A DNA stretch of 61,214 nt, from contig JACQZG010000019.1 of assembly GCA_016213935.1 (NCBI GenBank), forward strand, positions 644-61,857, in the 5' to 3' direction. Shown here piece by piece: positions 56,383 to 61,214 of the stretch (its first letter is position 1; each line of letters starts with the position of its first letter). Source of the DNA: Nitrospirota bacterium. Its GTDB lineage: Bacteria; Nitrospirota; Thermodesulfovibrionia; UBA6902. The notes beneath the pieces were generated by a model. That model was not told the origin of the DNA and did not search any database. It worked only from the letters and a program-made list of their open reading frames with translations. The position numbers and the translations under genes were made by a program.

Positions 56383-57420
56383 TCAAGAACGGGTCCTCAA
56401 AACCCTGGCCTGCGCGTCCATAATTATCGAATATCTTCCAAGAGTATCATCGTCAGCGGGTTTAACAAGGAGATTAAAAAGTTCCCTCGCCTTTTTCACG
56501 GCAACCTTCACTTCACTAAATTTTTTGGCGTCTGAATATCTTGCGCATAACGAAGCCGCGATATGGAGCAGATTATCATCTGCCGTGCCTGATAAGAATG
56601 TTACAGGGCTTCCATAGCCCGGCACATGCATGGTGCAGTCACCCTCTTCCGCAAGAGCCAATATCGCCTCATTCTCTTCCTTCTTCCGCCCGATTATAAC
56701 TTTAGTATAAGGAGAAAGCCTGAAGTGCCTCCCAAGCCTGAGAAGGTTTATGTCCTTATATGACGGCGACGCGTCATAGTGAAGAAGCTCCTTTAAACGG
56801 AATGAGTAATTCGGCTCGGTGAGAAGACAGCCTCCAGCCGGAGGAGGATAATCGGTCAGGCCGAATTCTGCGGCAAGAGCCATCTGCGGTTTTCTCGACC
56901 TTCCGTGGAAATCATGAAGCATCCCGCGGCTGACGGTATTCTTCTCTTCGGGTATCGTCATCTTAAGATGCTTGGCTGAAAGCGGCCTAAGGACAAAGCC
57001 CGTGACATCAGCCTCTCTGTCGATGACCGGGAACGTGTCCCTCCTCTGGCTCATGGGCCTCTGGCCGAGCACCTCTCCGGTTATCAGAAAGTCAGCGCCA
57101 GACATCTCCATCATCTCCTTAGCCTCTTTGAGCATCAGTATCCTGCAGTCAAGGCAGGGGTTCATATTCTTACCGTGCCCGAACTTCGGGTTCTTCACTA
57201 TATCGAAAAACTTATCAGAAAGATGCGCGAGTTTCACAGTAAAGCCGAATTTCACGGAAGCGGAGAAAGGGTCTTTGGAACAGGATGACTTGTCACCTAT
57301 GCTGCAGCCGAAATGATTCATGAATGTGACGGCTGTTACGTCTATGCCCTGCCTCATTACCGTCAGAATAGCAAGTGTGCTGTCGAGCCCGCCGGAATAT
57401 AATGCTATCGCCTTTGCCAT
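56383..57420 (-). CDS. PP-loop ATPase, probable tRNA thiouridine synthetase (MnmA/ThiI-like)
   Basis: A 345-residue protein with ATP-binding LYSGGLDSTLAILT and two cysteines placed like a thiolation relay (NPCLDCRI, about residue 94; GGCLLT, about 199). The family transfers sulfur to tRNA uridines. The C-terminal part from about 235 is not recognised. ATG 57420 is preferred to 57435. It is divergent from the iscR-iscS-iscU cluster with 91 bases between, which is consistent with a sulfur-relay role. Confidence 0.7.
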   Translation of the reverse strand: MAKAIALYSGGLDSTLAILTVMRQGIDVTAVTFMNHFGCSIGDKSSCSKDPFSASVKFGFTVKLAHLSDKFFDIVKNPKFGHGKNMNPCLDCRILMLKEAKEMMEMSGADFLITGEVLGQRPMSQRRDTFPVIDREADVTGFVLRPLSAKHLKMTIPEEKNTVSRGMLHDFHGRSRKPQMALAAEFGLTDYPPPAGGCLLTEPNYSFRLKELLHYDASPSYKDINLLRLGRHFRLSPYTKVIIGRKKEENEAILALAEEGDCTMHVPGYGSPVTFLSGTADDNLLHIAASLCARYSDAKKFSEVKVAVKKARELFNLLVKPADDDTLGRYSIIMDAQARVLRTRS

Positions 57421-57473
57421 AATTGAAAGTAGCAATTCATCACTTTATAAGTCAAGGAATGATTATGATTGAA

Positions 57474-57498
57474 ATACTTGACAATATTAGTAAAGTAT
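57474..57498. promoter_or_regulatory. IscR type 1-like operator
   Basis: A 25-base site with halves ATACTTGACAAT and TTAGTAAAGTAT. It matches the enteric type 1 consensus ATASYYGACTRWWW... at nearly every position, including the ATA and TAT ends. It overlaps the -35 element, so autorepression by the Fe-S form of IscR is expected. It could also affect the divergent PP-loop gene. Confidence 0.75.
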
Positions 57499-57506
57499 TA
57501 TATTTT
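57478..57506 (+). promoter_or_regulatory. Promoter of iscR, possibly leaderless
   Basis: TTGACA at 57478-57483, 17 bases, TATTTT at 57501-57506. The ATG follows 5 bases later with no Shine-Dalgarno sequence. Confidence 0.65.
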
Positions 57507-57511
57507 TAATC

Positions 57512-57937
57512 ATGCTTAAGCTCTCAACAAAGGTTCAGTACGGCGTAAGGGCGATGTTTGAGATAGCAAAAGAGTACAAAACCGGCCCTATAACCATTAA
57601 AGAGATATCCAAAAGGCAGGGCGTATCAATTCCATATCTCGAACAGCTTTTAAACCAGCTTCGCAAGGGCGGATTAATAACAAGCCAGAAAGGGCCCGGC
57701 GGCGGCTACATACTCTCCAGAAAACCCAACGAGATTAATATCGGCGAGATACTGAGTGTGCTCGAAGGCCCTATCGCGATAACCCAATGCCTCGATACCA
57801 CAGGCGGTTCATCAGACTGCGGAAGGGTTGACGGATGCGTGGCGAGACTGCTGTGGAAATCGCTCGGGGAGAAGATATCGGGCTTTCTCAAAACGACAAC
57901 GCTCGGAGACCTTCTTAAGGAAGAGTCGAAGCTATAG
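57512..57937 (+). CDS. iscR: Rrf2-family regulator, IscR-like
   Basis: A 141-residue Rrf2 protein. The winged helix has LKLSTKVQYGVRAMFEIA and SIPYLEQLLNQLRKGGLI, and a three-cysteine cluster site is in ITQCLDTTGGSSDCGRVDGC. It is the presumed Fe-S sensor for the cluster-assembly genes that follow. The upstream 25-base site matches an IscR type 1 operator. Confidence 0.92.
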   Translation: MLKLSTKVQYGVRAMFEIAKEYKTGPITIKEISKRQGVSIPYLEQLLNQLRKGGLITSQKGPGGGYILSRKPNEINIGEILSVLEGPIAITQCLDTTGGSSDCGRVDGCVARLLWKSLGEKISGFLKTTTLGDLLKEESKL

Positions 57938-57944
57938 ATTAATA

Positions 57945-58220
57945 ATGAACATCCAGAACACGGAACTGAAATTTTTAGACAAACCTATTCACGCAGACGC
58001 GATGACAGACATCATTTATATGATGTGCCCGATTCACCTGCTTACCATAGCGCAGAAGATAAAAGAGATAAAGACAGGCCAGACGCTTGCCGTCCTTACG
58101 GATTATGACGGGGCGCTTCAGGACATTCCCGCATGGTGCGGCACCACAGGCAATGAATTCTTAGGCGTGCTCGAAGAGAGCGACCATTACAAGTTTTACA
58201 TAAAGAAGCTGAAGGAGTGA
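57945..58220 (+). CDS. TusA/SirA-family sulfur carrier-like protein
   Basis: A 91-residue protein starting MNIQNTELKFLDKPIHADAM. It carries a CP motif (MMCPIHLLTIAQKIKEIKTG) where TusA has its sulfur-accepting cysteine, and a second cysteine in AWCGTTGNEFLG. The CPxP form is CPIH here. It ends GTGA-overlapping the iscS-like gene. A persulfide carrier between the cluster genes is likely. Confidence 0.82.
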   Translation: MNIQNTELKFLDKPIHADAMTDIIYMMCPIHLLTIAQKIKEIKTGQTLAVLTDYDGALQDIPAWCGTTGNEFLGVLEESDHYKFYIKKLKE

Positions 58221-59380
58221 TTATGAAAAAAGTCTATATGGATTATGTTGCAACAAACCCTCTGCATCCCGAGGTGCTTGACGCGATGATGCCGTACCTG
58301 CAGGAAGACTTCGCAAACCCGCTGAGCATATACGAGCCTGCGTTAAAGGCAAAGGAGGCGATCGAGAACGCGAGGAAACAGGTTGCCTCTTTAATAAACG
58401 CAAAGCCGAATGAGATAATCTTCACGGCAAGCGGCGCGGAGTCTAATAATTTCGCAGTGAAAGGTGCCGCACTCGCGAACCAGAACAAGGGCAAGCATAT
58501 AATAACCACAAAGATAGAGCACCACTCCATCACGAACTCCGCGCGGTTTTTAGAGCGCTATGATTTTAATGTCACGTATCTTCCCGTGGACAAGTCCGGA
58601 ATCGTGAATCCGTCAGCTGTTGAAAGAGCGATAAGAGAGGAGACCATCCTTATTTCTATTAATCACGCAAACCCTGAGATAGGAACGATTGAGCCGATTG
58701 AAGAGATTGCGAAAATAGCAAAAGAGAAGAATGTCCTATTTCACACTGACGCAGTCGCGTCCGCAGGAAATATCCCCGTTGACGTGCGTGAACTCAATGT
58801 TGACCTTCTGTCGCTTTCCGCTCACCAGTTCTATGGCCCGAAGGGCGCGTCAGCCCTCTTTCTTAAGGAAGGCACAAGGATAATGCCCCTTATCTACGGA
58901 GGGATACAGGAAGGCGGAAGGCGCGCGGGAACAGAAAATGTCCCCGCCATCGTCGGCATGGGAAAGGCGGCTGAAATGGCAAAGGAGAAGCTCTCCGCAA
59001 GGATAGCACACAATATGTCATTGAGGGATAAGCTGATAAGCGCTGTCTCCAAAATTGATAAAGTGTATCTTACGGGGCATCCTGAAAAGAGGCTTCCGGG
59101 ACACGCGAGCTTTGTAGTCGAATATATCGAAGGCGAGGCCATGCTCCTCCTGCTTGCGGGAAACGGCATTTACGCCGCGAGCGGTTCCGCATGCACATCT
59201 AAAGCATTAAAGGCGTCTCCTGTGCTGACTTCCATCGGGATACCGTCTCACATGGCGCACGGCTCAATCGTCTTCACCATCGGGCAGGAAACAACCGAGG
59301 ATGACATAGATTACCTGATTCAGAAATTTGAACCGATAATAAAGAGGCTTAGGGAAATGTCCCCTATCTCTCAGGGATAG
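58217..59380 (+). CDS. iscS: IscS-like cysteine desulfurase homologue lacking the PLP lysine
   Basis: A 387-residue class V aminotransferase-fold protein of the IscS/NifS family. Much is normal: TASGAESNN, KIEHHSIT, and active-site cysteine in SGSACTSKALKAS. The PLP-binding lysine is glutamine: SLSAHQFYGPKG, where relatives have HK (Gln202 from ATG 58223). The glutamine of the PLP pocket in TDAVQ is also changed (TDAVAS), and NNExG reads NPEIG. The enzyme may not bind PLP. It may act as a scaffold ligand for IscU, as reported for A. fulgidus IscS, with sulfide as the sulfur source. Starts at GTG 58217 or ATG 58223. Confidence 0.92.
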   Translation: MIMKKVYMDYVATNPLHPEVLDAMMPYLQEDFANPLSIYEPALKAKEAIENARKQVASLINAKPNEIIFTASGAESNNFAVKGAALANQNKGKHIITTKIEHHSITNSARFLERYDFNVTYLPVDKSGIVNPSAVERAIREETILISINHANPEIGTIEPIEEIAKIAKEKNVLFHTDAVASAGNIPVDVRELNVDLLSLSAHQFYGPKGASALFLKEGTRIMPLIYGGIQEGGRRAGTENVPAIVGMGKAAEMAKEKLSARIAHNMSLRDKLISAVSKIDKVYLTGHPEKRLPGHASFVVEYIEGEAMLLLLAGNGIYAASGSACTSKALKASPVLTSIGIPSHMAHGSIVFTIGQETTEDDIDYLIQKFEPIIKRLREMSPISQG

Positions 59381-59402
59381 GGACATAAAGGAGGCAGAAA
59401 AA

Positions 59403-59771
59403 ATGTACAGCAAAGAGGTAATGGACCATTTTACGAATCCGAGAAATGTGGGAGAGATACCGGACGCGGACGGCGTCGGCGAAGAAGGGAACCCGACATG
59501 CGGCGATATGATGAAGATATTCATAAAGGTCGAGAACGATAGGATCGTGGACGCGAAGTTCAAGACCTTCGGCTGCGGAGCCGCGATAGCAGTATCAAGC
59601 ATGGTGACCGAGATGGTGAAGGGCAAGACACTTGACGAGGCTCTCGCCATATCAAAAGAGAAGGTTGCGGAGGAACTCGGCGGACTGCCGGCGCAGAAGA
59701 TGCACTGCTCAAATTTGGGGGCAGACGCGCTGAGAAAAGCGATCGAGGATTACAGAAGCAGGACAAAATAG
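59403..59771 (+). CDS. iscU: IscU/NifU-type Fe-S scaffold
   Basis: A 122-residue scaffold protein. The three cluster cysteines are present in GNPTCGDMMKIF, FKTFGCGAAIAVSS and QKMHCSNLGADAL, and an aspartate (CGD) is in place. It receives iron and sulfur and passes clusters on. It follows the IscS-like gene by 22 bases. Confidence 0.95.
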   Translation: MYSKEVMDHFTNPRNVGEIPDADGVGEEGNPTCGDMMKIFIKVENDRIVDAKFKTFGCGAAIAVSSMVTEMVKGKTLDEALAISKEKVAEELGGLPAQKMHCSNLGADALRKAIEDYRSRTK

Positions 59772-59806
59772 AGTGCCCTTCCCTCTTGATTTGCCGCTTT
59801 TATTCT

Positions 59807-59881
59807 TTGACACCTTCAATCCATAAATGTTAAGATTTTTCCTCTTTTCTGAATAATCCGCATTGCTATAAAAATCTTAAC
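59807..59881 (+). promoter_or_regulatory. Promoter region with a 12-base inverted repeat upstream of the folD-like gene
   Basis: TTGACA at 59807-59812 and TAAGAT at 59831-59836 (18-base spacing). GTTAAGATTTTT at 59829-59840 is perfectly complementary to AAAAATCTTAAC at 59870-59881, so the dyad overlaps the -10 region and ends just before the ribosome site. A repressor site or an RNA hairpin. Confidence 0.5.
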
Positions 59882-59894
59882 TCAGGAGGATTAA

Positions 59895-61062
59895 ATGGCG
59901 TACAGTTAAACGCAGGTCCGACTTCCTTAGCGAGATCCCCGCGCTCAAAGATGTCAAGCCTTCCGACTCAAAAGTATTGACAGTTCTCGTCGGCGACAAG
60001 GATGACCCGAAAGTTGCCGCGTCGAGAAGCTATGTGGGCATGAAGTCAGCCACGACAAAGTTAGCCGGGCTTTCGAGTTTGACAGAAGAGTTCCCTTCAA
60101 CAGCGACAACGCAGGAAATGTATAAAAAGCTTGAGCAGTGGAATAATGACAAGACCATCTCCATCCTGATGTTTCAGCTTCCGTTCGGAGGCAAAGCAGG
60201 AGAGACAATTGACACGACAGCCCTATGCAACCGCATAAATATCGCAAAGGACGGCGATGGCCTTAATCAGGTGACATTAGGATTAATGTCTCTTGGCGCG
60301 GAACGCTATTACGACTGCTGCACGCCGAGAGGAATGATCGACCTCTCAAGCGTTTATCTCGTAAGAGAGAAAGGCGCGAGGCTTCGTCCCGACGGCATAG
60401 CGAGCTTTGCGGGATATGAGGTCGTTGTGGCTGGAAGAAGCAATATTGTAGGTGAGCCGCTCTTTAATTTATTAAAGAGATTCGACGCATCCGTCCTTGG
60501 ACCTCTGCATACGAAGACAGGCTCGGGCGGCGCTTCGGACAAGGAGACTCAGCGGAGAATTTATATTGAGCTTTCAAAGCGCGCTGACATAATTTTCGGA
60601 TGCATGGGATTTCACCCTTACAAAGTTCATGCTGATACCGAATACTTCTTCACGCCGGAGATGGTCAAGCAGGGATGCCTGATAATAGACGCCTCGACAT
60701 CATTCAGAAAAGACGGCAAATCGCCGTATGGAGATGTTGACCCGTCAGCCCGCGCAAAGGCTTCCGCTTTCACTCTTGAGACAGGCGGCGTAGGCCCTGC
60801 CACTGTGACAAAACTCGTGCATCAGGGATGGCTCGGCATGCTGTATCAGCATATTGATAAAGTGAGAAAAGCGGTTGAAGATAATAAATCGGTCACTGTA
60901 TCAGCCTTTAAAAAACTTCTTTCGTCATATTCGGGCGCGGGCGAAGCAGATGCCTCAGCCAATGCGGAGATGCTCTTTAACAGGGCGATAAATTCCGAGA
61001 GCCATCCGGTTCACGCGGTTGACGCGCTTGAGGTTATTCTGCCGGAATTGATGAGAAGATAG
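59895..61062 (+). CDS. folD: FolD-like methylenetetrahydrofolate dehydrogenase/cyclohydrolase, 5' end frameshifted
   Basis: A FolD-family protein of about 390 residues, longer than the usual 290. The catalytic SRSYVGMKS keeps Y-x3-K, and DGDGLNQ, CCTPRGMID, VVAGRSNIVGEPL, GCLIIDAS and GGVGPATVTKL are recognisable. It interconverts methylene- and formyl-tetrahydrofolate. AGGAGG and ATG at 59895 give a frame that stops after four codons. The conserved protein runs in another frame, open from 59881, whose first start-like codon is TTG 59977. At least one frameshift near 59895-59935 is needed to join them. Confidence 0.78.
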
Positions 61063-61078
61063 ATATAATAATTGGTGA

Positions 61079-61214
61079 TTATAAAGCTTTTGGCACAGTA
61101 TGACACAGTTTTTCAACTAAAAAGGTGAATATGTCATTGTTTCTGTTATTGTATCTGAATTCCATCTCTTTCAAGTACAAAGGGAACTTTTCCTTGGAGA
61201 CTCCATGAAACTTC
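61079..61214 (-). mobile_element. 3' end of an IS1595/ISXO2-type transposase gene (runs off the window)
   Basis: The last 44 codons of a minus-strand frame, with the YLKEMEFRYNNRNNDIFTFL segment typical of the C-terminus of IS1595-family (ISXO2-like) DDE transposases. The rest lies beyond the right edge. It shows a transposon next to the damaged folD gene. Confidence 0.65.

Noticed and set aside
59895..59909. Four-codon leader peptide upstream of the folD-like gene
   Set aside because: The strong ribosome site and the interrupted protein frame are better explained by a frameshift in the gene itself.

Overview
The window looks like a chromosomal segment of an anaerobic, Gram-negative, deep-branching bacterium. 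KDO synthesis (kdsB) implies lipopolysaccharide. The oxygen defence is of the anaerobic kind: superoxide reductase, flavo-diiron oxidase, rubredoxin and rubrerythrin. A ferredoxin-dependent 2-oxoacid oxidoreductase, polyferredoxins and large hybrid sensor kinases fit Nitrospirota (Thermodesulfovibrio-like) or a neighbouring phylum. The phylum is an inference from gene content and protein style, not a search.

Layout. (1) 1-14 kb is a type III-A CRISPR-Cas island, almost wholly on the minus strand. In transcription order it holds cas6 (start missing), a CARF protein of the NE0113 family, csm1/cas10, csm2, csm3, csm4 and csm5. A vapBC pair on the plus strand interrupts it, then come can2/card1, csx3, a canonical cas2-cas1 pair and a second, divergent cas1-cas2 pair. 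A leader and the first repeat of a CRISPR array run off the left edge. A tRNA-Val gene bounds the island. (2) 14-16.2 kb: acylphosphatase, bioB, bioW. (3) 16.2-19.4 kb, plus strand: a PerR-like regulator, superoxide reductase, flavo-diiron protein, rubredoxin, a small cysteine-rich protein and rubrerythrin. (4) 19.4-30.4 kb, minus: membrane polyferredoxin with a DUF362 protein, then an overlapping signalling operon of hybrid kinase, substrate-binding lipoprotein, HD-GYP protein and MBL hydrolase. (5) 30.5-35.1 kb: korAB, two ferritin-like proteins and a nitroreductase. (6) 35.3-41.8 kb: kdsB-pyrG-eno-ftsB-queD-pmbA and a lytic transglycosylase. (7) 41.9-45.5 kb: a B12-type radical SAM protein, a PIN/RHH toxin-antitoxin pair and a glycosyltransferase. 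(8) 45.5-54.9 kb: the complete de novo pyrimidine operon pyrR-pyrB-pyrC-carA-carB-greA-pyrK-pyrD behind a PyrR attenuator. (9) 55-61 kb: hisA, a damaged hisF, a PP-loop thiolase, iscR-tusA-like-iscS-iscU, a folD-like gene and the end of an IS1595-type transposase.

Three themes stand out. First, small palindromic elements sit in frame inside coding genes: three related copies in carA and carB, and others in csm1, cas6, the NE0113-family gene and hisF. Second, several genes look damaged: csm4 and csm5 seem fused by a deletion, hisF has lost its second half-barrel, cas6 lacks a start, and folD has a frameshifted 5' end. Third, two protein families appear in catalytically altered form: a Cas1 without its RGxEG glutamate motif beside a canonical Cas1, and an IscS-like protein whose PLP-binding lysine is glutamine, encoded with IscU and an IscR-type operator.

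Regulation visible in the DNA includes a textbook pyr promoter, PyrR loop and terminator, an IscR type-1-like site over the iscR promoter, a PerR-like box, probable leaderless starts for hisA and iscR, and several operator-like palindromes.
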